Below are positions 10,169 to 18,953 of a DNA stretch of 64,000 nt, one piece after another. The position numbers and the translations under genes were made by a program. The DNA is taken from NCBI RefSeq assembly GCF_015207005.2, contig NZ_JADEXS020000001.1:2666001-2730000 (forward strand). Direction: 5' to 3'. This DNA comes from Desmonostoc muscorum LEGE 12446 (GTDB lineage Bacteria; Cyanobacteriota; Cyanobacteriia; Cyanobacteriales; Nostocaceae). Position 1 is the first letter of the stretch. Every line of letters begins with the position of its first letter. Under the pieces are notes generated by a model. That model did no database searches and was not told the DNA's origin. It worked only from the letters and a program-made list of their open reading frames with translations.

Positions 10169-10201
10169 AGATCCCCGACTTCTTAAAGAAGTCGGGGATC
10201 T
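10169..10201. terminator. Strong bidirectional hairpin
   Basis: The inverted repeat AGATCCCCGACTTC / GAAGTCGGGGATCT (14 bp, 5-nt loop) lies between the stops of the convergent CHAT and DUF928 genes. The same GATCCCCGACTTCTT hairpin is a dispersed repeat in Nostoc-type genomes, so it may be a mobile hairpin used as a terminator. Confidence 0.7.
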
Positions 10202-10221
10202 AAATTGATCTGGATGAAATA

Positions 10222-10959
10222 TCACCTTTCTTGATCTGCAATTGTTTGTAAATGTTGGATTCGTTTTTTGACTAGTTCTTCATTCTCTGTGACTCTGGCT
10301 GATTCATATTTGGCAAATTCTTGTACAAGATTTGAACCTACCTGTCCCAACTTTCCAGGAGTGGCTGAGTTTAAAGCTTCAGCTAAGGCTTCGTACCAAA
10401 GATTTGCTGCGGCATAGGTATTAGATTTTTGTAAAGCATTCGTTGTAGTCAATAATTTATTTTCAACTGTAGATGGCATTTCTACAACCATAAATTCTGC
10501 TCTTTCTACTAAATCATCCCCTGAACAACTAATTGCTACTTGCCAAAAATATTTTTTACCTACAGTTAATTTTGGATAACTTTCAGGGAGAGATACTTGG
10601 AAAATACCTGGTGATATTTCTTGTTTAATCGGATCGCTGAATGCCTTGACTGTATTGTTGGAAACAAACTCAAAAATTTGAAATTCTATTTCATGAGAAC
10701 TAGATAGATAACCTACAAAAGTAGGACGTGTAGAAGCTGTGTAGCCAATATATGTTTTAGGCGCAAGTAATGTCAAAGGAATTTCATTAACTGAAGTGGA
10801 ACATCCTCTACCACCTCCGCTTGTAGTGTAATCACTTGCAGGTTGGCGATCGCCTCGTGGTGCATTAGCAGTTACTACTGGTGTTAAAAACAAGAATAAA
10901 CCCAGAACACAACCACTTGCTAATTTCAAATTGATAGCTTGGTTAAATAATTGTGACAT
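10222..10959 (-). CDS. DUF928 domain protein, exported
   Basis: This is a 245-residue protein starting at the ATG at 10959 (GAAGGATAAA just before it); an in-frame TTG lies 12 nt further upstream. A signal peptide covers the first ~35 residues (hydrophobic LASGCVLGLFLFLTPVVTA). The mature part opens with GDRQPASDYTTSGGGRGC, a motif characteristic of cyanobacterial DUF928 proteins, followed by LTLLAPKTYIGYTASTRPTF and YFWQVAISC. The function of the family is unknown. It is commonly found with CHAT/TPR and CHASE2 genes, as here. It lies just downstream of the kinase gene on the same strand (98 bp from the kinase stop), so it may be cotranscribed with it. A periplasmic location is inferred. Confidence 0.85.
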   Translation of the reverse strand: MSQLFNQAINLKLASGCVLGLFLFLTPVVTANAPRGDRQPASDYTTSGGGRGCSTSVNEIPLTLLAPKTYIGYTASTRPTFVGYLSSSHEIEFQIFEFVSNNTVKAFSDPIKQEISPGIFQVSLPESYPKLTVGKKYFWQVAISCSGDDLVERAEFMVVEMPSTVENKLLTTTNALQKSNTYAAANLWYEALAEALNSATPGKLGQVGSNLVQEFAKYESARVTENEELVKKRIQHLQTIADQER

Positions 10960-11068
10960 TTTATCCTTCAAATTTTATCAAACTAACATTGCAATAAATA
11001 TTCTGACCCCTGAATTCTGACTCCTGTTAGCGCAGCGGGCGTAGCCCATTCTGAATTCTGCTGTATTG

Positions 11069-12958
11069 CTATTTTCTTAATTTCCAACTTATTTCACACA
11101 TCGTTCCTGTGGGAAAAATACTTTCACGTTTAAAATCACCTCCCAAATTTTTGGCAATATTTCTCAGTTGTTTTGTTCCTTTGTTTTCAACGTATGAAAC
11201 AACTCCCGGTCCATTATCCTGAATTTTCAAAATATACAAATCTTCATTTTTTTTACCAATAGCTTCGATGCGTTTGACACCTTTAGCATGTTTACCCACA
11301 TTGCATAAAGCTTCTTCCAGAAATAAACAAAGTTCTTGTTTGTTATTAACGCTCAAGTACTTATCATCTACTGGTTCAAATGTACGAATTTTTAACTTAA
11401 CATTTTTCAAGTATTCCAAGTCATGTCGTTCAAGTGTGCTAGTGTACACTGCATAAAAAAGCTCATGTATCGGGCGTTTTAAATCAAGTTTTAAACCGCT
11501 ACCCAAACGCAGACTTTCATCTTGAGATAAAGCCTCAAGCTTTAGATATTCGCCAATTTCTCGAATTTCATAGTTGAGTTTTTCTAACTGTGATTTTAAT
11601 TCTTGATATGGCAAATCTTGAGTCTGCATCTGTCTCAATACATTTGCTAAAGTTTGTAGCGGTCCATTATGAATTACAGTAAATGCACGTTCAATTGTAT
11701 TTTGACGTTCGTTCATTTGAATTTGAAATAGTTGGTTATGTTTATATAAAGCAAATGCGAATCCACTCAACCCCAAACCATTTATGGTTAAGGTTAATAA
11801 ACTTGGTGCTATGGGAATCCACCAGCCGAAGGAAATCAGTAATAAACCCAAACTAAATAAGGCTAAAGCTATGATTACAACCGCCAGTAAATTTTTCCAT
11901 AAAGATTGTGTTAGCCAAAAAATAATTATTGGATAACAGCCCCAAATTATTATCCAAATATATTCCCATTCGTCCGACCAAGCTTGTAACAGTGGTCGTC
12001 CGTTAATCACTGCATTAATTATCTGAGAACAAGCATGAGCATGAAATTCTATTCCATAAATTTGTCCAGACTTTTCTTCATTAACAATTGCAGAAGTATT
12101 GACAAAATCTTTAACACTGGTGGCAGCAATCCCAATTATGACTATCTTCCCTTGTAGCAAACGGGGATTGAAATTTTCATTTTTAATGTCATTGAGCGAT
12201 AAAAAATTAAAGGGTTTGCTACCAGCACGAAAATTAACTAATATCTTGAATCCACTATCATTCGCATTAATATATCCTCCAGTGTTCGCTAAAAAACGAG
12301 GTAGTTCTGTAGTTTGAAATCTGATTTTATATTCAATTATTTCACGTTCAATATTAATACCTTCATGAGATAAATAAGCTTGTGCTAACTTTAGTCCAAA
12401 GGAATCTTTATCTTCTTCGGGATTTTGAGGGTTTTTAGCTGATGGTGTGGAAAGCAGGTAGCGGCGATATTTACTATCTTTATCTACTACTGTGTCAGAA
12501 AAACCTATTTGATTTGGCGGTAGTTGTGGCGGTGGTGAAATTGGATCGGGGGGTAATAATTTTTCAATACCAATAAGATTTTTATAGTTTTGAAATACCT
12601 CTACTAATTCTTTATTACCAGGTTCAACAGGTATATCTCTAACTATGTCCAGACCAATTGCAATCGGTTTATGTTTTTCTATTTCATTAATCAGCGCTGC
12701 AATTTCTCGATCTGGAATTGGATACTTACCTACACTGCGGATATCTTCTTCATTAATACCAACAATTACAACTTTATCATCGGTTGCTTCTCCAGGACGC
12801 AAACGTAAAAATGTGTCCAATGCCATCAACTCAAAATCTTGCAAGAATCCATAAAAACGTGCAATGACTACAATAGTTAGAAATGTTGTTCCTGGAAGTG
12901 ACGCCAGCAACAAAATTTTTATTTCATTGTGAATTTTTCTCCAATTAACCCACACCAT
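11069..12958 (-). CDS. CHASE2-domain sensor histidine kinase
   Basis: This 629-residue membrane kinase has an N-terminal transmembrane helix (~13-35), an extracytoplasmic CHASE2 sensor domain (~40-330, with DDKVVIVGINEEDIRSVG and IAIGLDIVRD) and a cluster of about three transmembrane helices (~335-405). The cytoplasmic transmitter has the phospho-acceptor H430 in TVIHNGPLQTLANVL, a NarL/DesK-like H-box, and a C-terminal ATPase domain with ALCNVGKHAKG (N-box) and IQDNGPGV (G-box). The partner is very likely the response regulator encoded upstream at 13104. CHASE2 domains are thought to sense external or periplasmic signals; the signal here is unknown. Confidence 0.9.
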   Translation of the reverse strand: MVWVNWRKIHNEIKILLLASLPGTTFLTIVVIARFYGFLQDFELMALDTFLRLRPGEATDDKVVIVGINEEDIRSVGKYPIPDREIAALINEIEKHKPIAIGLDIVRDIPVEPGNKELVEVFQNYKNLIGIEKLLPPDPISPPPQLPPNQIGFSDTVVDKDSKYRRYLLSTPSAKNPQNPEEDKDSFGLKLAQAYLSHEGINIEREIIEYKIRFQTTELPRFLANTGGYINANDSGFKILVNFRAGSKPFNFLSLNDIKNENFNPRLLQGKIVIIGIAATSVKDFVNTSAIVNEEKSGQIYGIEFHAHACSQIINAVINGRPLLQAWSDEWEYIWIIIWGCYPIIIFWLTQSLWKNLLAVVIIALALFSLGLLLISFGWWIPIAPSLLTLTINGLGLSGFAFALYKHNQLFQIQMNERQNTIERAFTVIHNGPLQTLANVLRQMQTQDLPYQELKSQLEKLNYEIREIGEYLKLEALSQDESLRLGSGLKLDLKRPIHELFYAVYTSTLERHDLEYLKNVKLKIRTFEPVDDKYLSVNNKQELCLFLEEALCNVGKHAKGVKRIEAIGKKNEDLYILKIQDNGPGVVSYVENKGTKQLRNIAKNLGGDFKRESIFPTGTMCEISWKLRK

Positions 12959-13103
12959 AAGTATTTCAGCAAATCAAGCAAAAGTTAAAAGAAAACTAAA
13001 TCATTAATGCAAAAAATCTATTGCTTATTCCCTACTCACTACTCCCCACTCCCTCCCTATGTAGATAAGTTCCAAAATCAAAGCCGATTACCATAACAAA
13101 TAA

Positions 13104-13781
13104 CTAATCAATTAATCCTTCTTGTCGAGCGCGAATTTCTGTTTGAATGCGGATATTTTTACCTTCCTTTTTGCAATCTTCTGGATAAAGTCCGAGAACA
13201 TCTTGAATTTTTGTCCAGTATGCGCGTACTGCACGTTCAGATCTATACATCCGCTCGGATATTAGTTTATCTGTTAATCCTTCTTCAAAGGCTAATCTTA
13301 AAACTTCTAACCACTCTGGTTTTAGTTCTAAGCCGTTTTTGATATCTTGTGTGTGAGTTGCACCTTGGAGTGCTATGTAGACACGGGCTAACATTTCCTG
13401 TTCTGATAATCCTTTGTCAGCGATCGCAAATCCACCTTGATGCTCATCTATCTCATGTTTTATCCTCACCAAAGCCTTTACATAACTGCTTTGTACCATC
13501 AAATTCTGCTGGGGATATTGCTTGAGTAACTGTTGAATTAAGTTGATCCCTGTATCAATTTGGGCTATCATTCCTGTTTCTTCTGGTATGGATAAATCCA
13601 TCACAATCAAGTCAAAGAAAGAAGTCCCAACCTTGCTGAGAGCCTCAAAAGTCTCAATTTTTCTGAGAGCTTCAAATGCCGTTGTCACCTTAATGATATC
13701 TGCGTTTGGATATTCTTGTCGCAGTAAATTAAAAGTTGCAGTCAAGATTAATTGGTGATCATCAATAAGTAGAATTTTCAT
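13104..13781 (-). CDS. Response regulator, receiver plus HTH
   Basis: The receiver domain begins exactly at the chosen ATG (13781) with MKILLIDDHQLI, has the phospho-acceptor Asp in LIVMDLSIPE and the conserved Lys in IADKG. The C-terminal part (LRLAFEEGLTDKLISERM, RSERAVRAYWTKIQDVLG) looks like a NarL/LuxR-type helix-turn-helix. An upstream in-frame TTG at 13859 would add 26 residues (total 251) and cannot be ruled out. The gene is 145 bp upstream of the CHASE2 kinase on the same strand, and the two probably form one two-component system. The regulator is a candidate reader of the 17-bp palindrome repeated in this region, since NarL-type proteins bind as dimers; this is inference. Confidence 0.85.
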   Translation of the reverse strand: MKILLIDDHQLILTATFNLLRQEYPNADIIKVTTAFEALRKIETFEALSKVGTSFFDLIVMDLSIPEETGMIAQIDTGINLIQQLLKQYPQQNLMVQSSYVKALVRIKHEIDEHQGGFAIADKGLSEQEMLARVYIALQGATHTQDIKNGLELKPEWLEVLRLAFEEGLTDKLISERMYRSERAVRAYWTKIQDVLGLYPEDCKKEGKNIRIQTEIRARQEGLID

Positions 13782-14365
13782 CGCTGGTGATTGAGGTAAA
13801 TCTTGACTTTTGATCAATTTATCAGCATAAACCTTAAGGATCTCTCTCTGGGCAATCAATCAACTTTTTTATACCTTCACGTACTGCATCCTGCGCGATC
13901 GCATTTGAGTTACTCCCTGTTTTTACTTTATGGATAAATCCTTAACCAAGCCTAGATTCAGCCCCCAAGCTTTAGCTTGGGGCTATGAAATCTAGCTTAT
14001 CTATCCCTTTTACCCTAAAATGCATACCGCTGCACGTAGCTTCTCGTAAAGGTACGGGAATGCTTTGCCAACACAGTAATAGTTACTGTCAATTCTGACT
14101 GCTTTTCAGAGGTTATTGTAATTTTTGCAACACATCTTTCAAATTACAATGCAGTTTTCTGCAATTTTTTATATATCATCCTACATCCAACGATAATATT
14201 GCATAAAAGGAAGTATCAAATGTGAATCAATAATATTGACGCCTAACTCTCCCGAAGACAGAGATAATACAATAGGATTCCTATTTGATTTTTGAAACAC
14301 ACCTAGAGTGGGCTTTGCCCACCATAAAACCCATCTTAATATTATTTAGTAGAGGAGGAGCAGCG
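13782..14365. other. Intergenic region with hairpin and motif copy 3
   Basis: This ~580-bp region separates the response regulator from the SnoaL-like gene. It holds an imperfect hairpin at 13961-13984 (GCCCCCAAGC / GCTTGGGGC) with a TAGATT/AATCTA outer pair, short repeat sequence near 14030-14070, and the palindrome at 14149-14165. No credible gene was seen. Confidence 0.6.
14149..14165. promoter_or_regulatory. Palindromic motif, copy 3 (ATGCAGTTTTCTGCAAT)
   Basis: The 17 bases are identical to 1410-1426. Flanking bases also agree (AAATT-C/A-CAATGCAG). It lies upstream of the response regulator gene on one side and 201 bp upstream of the SnoaL-like gene on the other. Confidence 0.45.
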
Positions 14366-14788
14366 ATGTCAATTGAGGACAACAAAATAATTGCTCGACG
14401 TTGGATAGAACTTATTAGTGAGCATAGGATTGAAGATATCTGCGAGATAACTGCACCGACATGGAAGATGCACGGTGGCCTACCAGGGCTTCCCCAAGGT
14501 CCCGACGGGGTACGCAAACTCTTTAATTCATTTGGACCTATCGAACAGAAATGGATAATTGAAGATGTAATTGCTGAAGGTAATAAAGTTGTTGTGCGTG
14601 CAACTAATAACTGCGTCCAAGATAGTTTTCTTGGCATACCTAGTCATGGTCGGCAACAGACCTTCACGGCTACATTCATTCATTGCATTGCTGATGGTAA
14701 GATCATTGAAACTTGGCGAAACGCTGATGATTTGGGACGACTTCTTCAGCTTGGGGCACGGATTGAGCCAGGAATATGTGAACAATAG
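14366..14788 (+). CDS. SnoaL-like (NTF2-fold) protein
   Basis: This small protein of 140 residues starts at an ATG preceded by GAGGAGGAG, a very strong ribosome-binding site; an open frame continues upstream without a better start. It matches the SnoaL/ester-cyclase-like family of the NTF2 fold: an N-terminal helix (NKIIARRWIELISEH), the turn HGGLPGLPQGPDGVRKLF, strands VIAEGNKVVVRATN and TFTATFIHCIADGKIIETW, and DDLGRLLQLG at the end. Members include polyketide cyclases and many proteins of unknown substrate. No polyketide genes are nearby, so the role cannot be assigned. It stands alone between the regulator gene and the urt operon. Confidence 0.8.
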   Translation: MSIEDNKIIARRWIELISEHRIEDICEITAPTWKMHGGLPGLPQGPDGVRKLFNSFGPIEQKWIIEDVIAEGNKVVVRATNNCVQDSFLGIPSHGRQQTFTATFIHCIADGKIIETWRNADDLGRLLQLGARIEPGICEQ

Positions 14789-14836
14789 CGTGTTTATATC
14801 ATGTCCGCTTACAGTTTTTATTTATCTATTTTGACC

Positions 14837-14884
14837 ACAATCTTTTGTAGGGTAGCACAGCTGTGGCACTCTACAAAAGATTGT
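14837..14884. terminator. Long hairpin after the SnoaL-like gene
   Basis: Fourteen-base arms (ACAATCTTTTGTAG / CTACAAAAGATTGT) enclose a 20-nt loop that itself contains GCACAGCTGTG. It starts 49 bp after the stop codon. It may be a terminator or a small dispersed repeat; the core resembles the hairpin at 4115-4142. Confidence 0.55.
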
Positions 14885-15017
14885 TTAATTAACCGAAAAT
14901 TGGTGTCAATACTTGTCATAGTTAGCGTAGCTTGATAATCTCAAACCTTTGTGATGATTGAGTTAACAAATTTTAATATTAAAATTTGAATTTTTTGTTA
15001 CGAAAACAAAAGTTTTT

Positions 15018-15060
15018 GTATAACAAGTCACTTTTTACTAGTAAACTATCGCACTAATAT
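15018..15060 (+). promoter_or_regulatory. NtcA-type promoter of the urt operon
   Basis: GTA-N8-CAC (15018-15031) differs from the NtcA consensus GTA-N8-TAC at one base. It is followed after 23 nt by TAATAT (15055-15060), which fits the -10 pattern TAN3T at the spacing expected for NtcA-activated promoters. Urea uptake is a known nitrogen-controlled function in cyanobacteria. Transcription should start near 15066, leaving a leader of about 70 nt. Confidence 0.6.
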
Positions 15061-15134
15061 CACAATCTAATGATTGATATTGTCAGCTTTCCATAAGTTG
15101 GCTGATTCATAAAGAGGAAAATTCATCAAGAATT

Positions 15135-16448
15135 ATGACAAGAGAATTTAACCGACGCAAGTTTTTAATCTACGGTTCTGTAAGTTTCACAAGCAGCATT
15201 TTTCTAAAAGCTTGCGCTAATCCTAATACCCCAGCAGCTACAGAAACCCCCTCTAATACTGCTTCTCCTGTGGCTGCTGCTAGTGGTGGCACTATCAAAG
15301 TAGGCATATTACACTCCCTGAGTGGTACGATGGCTATTAGTGAAAAAAGTGTTGTTGATGCTGAAAAATTAGCAATCAAAGAAATTAACGCTAACGGTGG
15401 TGTCTTAGGTAAACAAATTGAAGCAGTTACCGAAGATGGTGCTTCTAACTGGGATACTTTTAGAGAAAAAGCAACTAAGCTCATCGATCAAGATAAAGTC
15501 GCCGTAGTTTTTGGTTGTTGGACTTCTGCTAGCCGCAAGAACGTCAAGCCAGTATTTGAGAGCAAAAATCATATGCTCTGGTATCCCGTACAATACGAAG
15601 GTCAAGAGTGTTCTAAAAACATTTTTTATACAGGTGCTGCGCCAAACCAACAAATCGAACCTTCTGTTGATTGGCTGTTAAAAAATAAGGGCAAAGAATT
15701 CTTTTTAGTTGGTTCTGACTACGTTTTTCCCCGGACTGCTAACACAATTATTAAAGCCCAATTAGAAGCTTTAGGTGGTAAAACAGTTGGTGAAGATTAT
15801 TTACCTCTGGGTAACACAGAAGTTACACCAATTATCACGAAAATTAAACAAAATTTACCCAACGGCGGCGTGATTTATAACACCTTAAATGGTGATAGCA
15901 ACGTTGCTTTCTTCAAACAATTGAAAGGGGCTGGATTAACACCAGACAAATATCCCTCTATGTCTGTTAGTATTGCCGAAGAAGAAGTCAAAGCAATTGG
16001 TGTAGAGTATCTCAAAGGTCACTATGCTGCTTGGAATTATTTCCAAACAGTAGATACTCCTGCTAACAAAAAGTTTGTTGCCGCTTTCAAGAAAGAATAC
16101 GGTGAAAATCGGGTCACAAATGACCCAATGGAAGCAGCATATATCGCAGTTTATTTATGGAAACAAGCAGTAGAAAAAGCTGGCACTACTGATTTAGAAA
16201 AAGTTCGTGCTGCGGCATTCGGTCAAACTCTGGATGCACCTGAAGGTAAAGTGACAATGGATGCCAATCACCACATCTCTAAAATTGTACGAATTGGCCA
16301 AGTTAGACAAGATGGTTTGTTTGATATTGTTTATGCTACTCCTGCGCCAGTTGAACCAGTTCCCTGGAATCAATTTGTGAAAGAAACTAAGGGATTTGCT
16401 TGTGATTGGACTGATCCAGCGAAGGGTGGTAAATATAAGAAAACCTAA
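15135..16448 (+). CDS. urtA: Urea ABC transporter, substrate-binding protein UrtA
   Basis: The 437-residue periplasmic binding protein has a twin-arginine-like RRKFLIYG start, a lipobox-like FLKAC at residues ~23-27 and a low-complexity Thr/Ala linker. The binding fold opens with [20 protein letters not shown] and contains [30 protein letters not shown] and [14 protein letters not shown], all characteristic of UrtA/AmiC-type urea or short-amide binding proteins. GAGGAAAATTC precedes the ATG. It is the first gene of the urt operon, behind an NtcA-type promoter. The lipoprotein should deliver urea to the UrtBC permease. Confidence 0.95.
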   Translation: MTREFNRRKFLIYGSVSFTSSIFLKACANPNTPAATETPSNTASPVAAASGGTIKVGILHSLSGTMAISEKSVVDAEKLAIKEINANGGVLGKQIEAVTEDGASNWDTFREKATKLIDQDKVAVVFGCWTSASRKNVKPVFESKNHMLWYPVQYEGQECSKNIFYTGAAPNQQIEPSVDWLLKNKGKEFFLVGSDYVFPRTANTIIKAQLEALGGKTVGEDYLPLGNTEVTPIITKIKQNLPNGGVIYNTLNGDSNVAFFKQLKGAGLTPDKYPSMSVSIAEEEVKAIGVEYLKGHYAAWNYFQTVDTPANKKFVAAFKKEYGENRVTNDPMEAAYIAVYLWKQAVEKAGTTDLEKVRAAAFGQTLDAPEGKVTMDANHHISKIVRIGQVRQDGLFDIVYATPAPVEPVPWNQFVKETKGFACDWTDPAKGGKYKKT

Positions 16449-16645
16449 ATAATTCGTAATGGGCTACGCCCCGCTACGCTAACGTAATTCGTAATTCGTA
16501 ATTAATTACAAATTACGAATTAGCCAATCTTAACTTTGTAGTGTGCGTTATGGCGAAGCGCAACGCACTATTTCACTTAGTGCGTTACTTATGCCGTAAC
16601 ATAGCCTAAATTTAATTACGAATTAGTATATGGAGAAGTAAACAA
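16449..16645. repeat. Short-repeat region between urtA and urtB
   Basis: The spacer consists of AATTCGTAATTCGTAATT repeats, a GGGCTACGCCCCGCTACGC element, and a hairpin-forming segment around GTGCGTTATGGCG / GTGCGTTACTTATGCCG. These are dispersed repeats of Nostoc-type genomes. Any of the hairpins could reduce transcript levels downstream of urtA, as binding-protein genes are often expressed more than permease genes. Confidence 0.6.
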
Positions 16646-17806
16646 GTGTTAGCAGGCTTTTTAGAAGCTATCTTTAATGGCATTAGTATTGGCGCTGTTT
16701 TATTAATCGCAGCGTTGGGATTAGCCATTATATTTGGATTGATGGGCGTCATTAATATGGCACATGGCGAATTAATGATGTTTGGTGCTTATACAACATT
16801 TGTTGTGCAGAATAGCTGCAAACAATTGGGTGGTGTGTGGTTTGAGTCTTATATATTTTTGGCTTTGATTATTGCTTTTATTTTCACAGCCATTGTGGGA
16901 TTAATTTTAGAAAAAGGTGTAATTCGTTATCTGTATGGACGCCCCCTCGAAACTCTCTTGGCAACTTGGGGAGTGAGTTTAATTTTTCAGCAGTTTGTTC
17001 GCAGTGTAAATTGGGTTTTAATAATTGGGTTAGCTATATTTTCTTTGTTGTTTTTTGGCGGGTTATGGATTTTAAATTCCCGCACGAATTTAGAAAGAGT
17101 TCGTAGTTGGGCTGTGGCGGTGTTGTTATTACTATCGCTGGGAATCACAATCATAACAGGCAATTTATTGAGCCAAACTTATCAGTTGGCGGTGACTCAG
17201 CCTTGGTTTGGCGCTCAAAATGTGGATGTCACCGCACCTACTTGGTTACAAGCGGGGATGTCTTTAGGTGGGGTGCAATTACCCTTTGCGAGGTTATTTA
17301 TTATTGCTTTAACAATAATTTGTGTAGCAGGAATTTATCTATTTTTACAACGTTCTAGTTGGGGTTTAAGAATTCGCTCGGTGACGCAAAATCGGAGTAT
17401 GAGCGCTTGTTTGGGTATCCCGACTCAAAAAGTTGATGCGGTTACTTTTGCACTGGGTTCGGGTTTAGCTGGTGTGGCTGGATGTGCAATTAGTTTACTC
17501 GGTTCTGTGGGGCCAAATACGGGACAAAACTATATTATCGATACTTTTATGGTTGTTGTGGTTGGAGGTGTGGGGAATTTAGCTGGTACTATTGTGGCAG
17601 CTTTGGGTATTGGGACGGCTAATTTTTTAATCGGTTCTGGGACTTTGGCTTTGTTGTTGAGTCCTGTTAAACCTTTGGCAGATTTCTTTACTTTTTTTGC
17701 GACGACGAGTATGGCGAAGGTGATGGTATTTGCGCTGATTATTGTGTTTTTACAGTGGAAGCCTGGGGGAATTTTTCCGCAGAAGGGACGTACTGTTGAT
17801 GTTTAA
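16646..17806 (+). CDS. urtB: Urea ABC transporter permease UrtB
   Basis: This 386-residue polytopic membrane protein of the branched-chain amino acid/urea permease (LivH) family starts at GTG with GGAGAAG upstream. It has about eight to nine hydrophobic segments and the family motifs LGLAIIFGLMGVINMAHGE and YIIDTFMVVVVGGVGNLAG. With UrtC it forms the inner-membrane channel for urea. The stop codon overlaps the chosen urtC start, so translation may be coupled. Confidence 0.94.
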   Translation: MLAGFLEAIFNGISIGAVLLIAALGLAIIFGLMGVINMAHGELMMFGAYTTFVVQNSCKQLGGVWFESYIFLALIIAFIFTAIVGLILEKGVIRYLYGRPLETLLATWGVSLIFQQFVRSVNWVLIIGLAIFSLLFFGGLWILNSRTNLERVRSWAVAVLLLLSLGITIITGNLLSQTYQLAVTQPWFGAQNVDVTAPTWLQAGMSLGGVQLPFARLFIIALTIICVAGIYLFLQRSSWGLRIRSVTQNRSMSACLGIPTQKVDAVTFALGSGLAGVAGCAISLLGSVGPNTGQNYIIDTFMVVVVGGVGNLAGTIVAALGIGTANFLIGSGTLALLLSPVKPLADFFTFFATTSMAKVMVFALIIVFLQWKPGGIFPQKGRTVDV

Positions 17807-18953
17807 ACGAACCGCAGAGACGCAGAGGGCGCAGAGAATGAGGAAGAGGGGAGGATTGTTGATTGAGGTAGGGGTGGTGGTGGCGATCGCACTTTCCCTG
17901 ATTATTATTATGCCAGTGGTGCTGTCGCAGTTTCGTTTGAATTTGTTGGGCAGGTTTTTGTCCCTGGCGATCGCCGCTTTGGGTATTGATTTGATTTGGG
18001 GGTATACTGGTTTATTGAGTTTGGGTCATGGTATTTTCTTCGGTTTGGGTGGATATGCGATCGCTATATACCTGAAGCTGCAAGTTCCAAGTGGTGAGTT
18101 ACCTGATTTCATGGGGCTTTATGGAGTTACGGAACTTCCAGGTTTTTGGCAACCTTTTTATTCTTTTCCTTTGACAATGGCTGCTGTGGTACTAATTCCA
18201 GGGTTATTGGCAGGATTATTGGGATATTTAGTATTTAGAAATCGCCTCAAGGGTGTTTATTTTTCGATTTTGACTCAAGCGGGGACGATTGTATTTTTCA
18301 ACTTTTTTAACGGTCAACAAAAGTTATTTAACGGTACAAATGGGCTGATAGATTTTACAACTTTGTTTGGGGCAACGGTCAGCGATACCAAAACGCAATT
18401 TGTGTTTTACACGTTGACGGTGGTGTTTCTCGCCGCTACCTACGGAATTTGTCGCTGGTTGACAAGTGGACGCTTTGGGAGATTGTTAATAGCGATTCGG
18501 GATGATGAAAGTCGGGTAAGATTTTCTGGATATGATCCTACAGATTTTAAGGTGTTGGTGTTTGGAGTTTCGGGAGCGATCGCAGGCATAGCAGGAGCAT
18601 TTTACACCATTCAAAGTGGTTCTGTTTCACCCAGAGCGATGGATATTGCCTTTTCCATTGAAATGGTAATTTGGGTAGCTGTAGGAGGACGCGCTACTTT
18701 AATTGGCGCAGTTGTGGGAACTTTATTAGTCAATTATGCCCGGACTTTTTTAAGCGAACAATTTGCTGAAATCTGGCTATTTTTCCAAGGCGCACTATTT
18801 TTGATAGTCGTCACAGTGCTTCCTGACGGCATAGTAGGATGGTTGCGTAGTCAGAATATTTCCCTTTTCAAACGCCGTCAAGAAATTATTACATATCCTG
18901 CTTTAGAAGAAGACCCCGAAGTGGAACATGAACGCCAAAATATTGGAAACTGA
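17799..18953 (+). CDS. urtC: Urea ABC transporter permease UrtC
   Basis: This LivM-type permease has hydrophobic segments beginning near VVVAIALSLIIIMPVVL and the family motif LIWGYTGLLSLGHGIFFGLG, and it ends in a soluble tail. The chosen ATG at 17799 overlaps the urtB stop and gives 384 residues; its first residues (MFKRTAETQRAQR) are encoded by a CGCAGAG heptamer repeat element rather than by conserved sequence. A second ATG at 17838 (MRKRGGLLIEVG) after the repeat would give 371 residues and is equally plausible. An in-frame TTG at 17742 would overlap urtB by 65 nt and is less likely. The C-terminus overlaps urtD by 26 nt. Confidence 0.92.
   Translation: MFKRTAETQRAQRMRKRGGLLIEVGVVVAIALSLIIIMPVVLSQFRLNLLGRFLSLAIAALGIDLIWGYTGLLSLGHGIFFGLGGYAIAIYLKLQVPSGELPDFMGLYGVTELPGFWQPFYSFPLTMAAVVLIPGLLAGLLGYLVFRNRLKGVYFSILTQAGTIVFFNFFNGQQKLFNGTNGLIDFTTLFGATVSDTKTQFVFYTLTVVFLAATYGICRWLTSGRFGRLLIAIRDDESRVRFSGYDPTDFKVLVFGVSGAIAGIAGAFYTIQSGSVSPRAMDIAFSIEMVIWVAVGGRATLIGAVVGTLLVNYARTFLSEQFAEIWLFFQGALFLIVVTVLPDGIVGWLRSQNISLFKRRQEIITYPALEEDPEVEHERQNIGN
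17808..17838. repeat. CGCAGAG heptamer repeat at the urtB/urtC junction
   Basis: The text ACCGCAGAGACGCAGAGG and the following GCGCAGAGAATG is the tandem heptamer repeat seen in many Nostoc intergenic regions. A related form (GAACCGCAAAGGACGCAAAG) occurs in the MITE at 52820-52910, and another at 44780-44805. Here it falls within the reading frame at the start of urtC. Confidence 0.7.
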
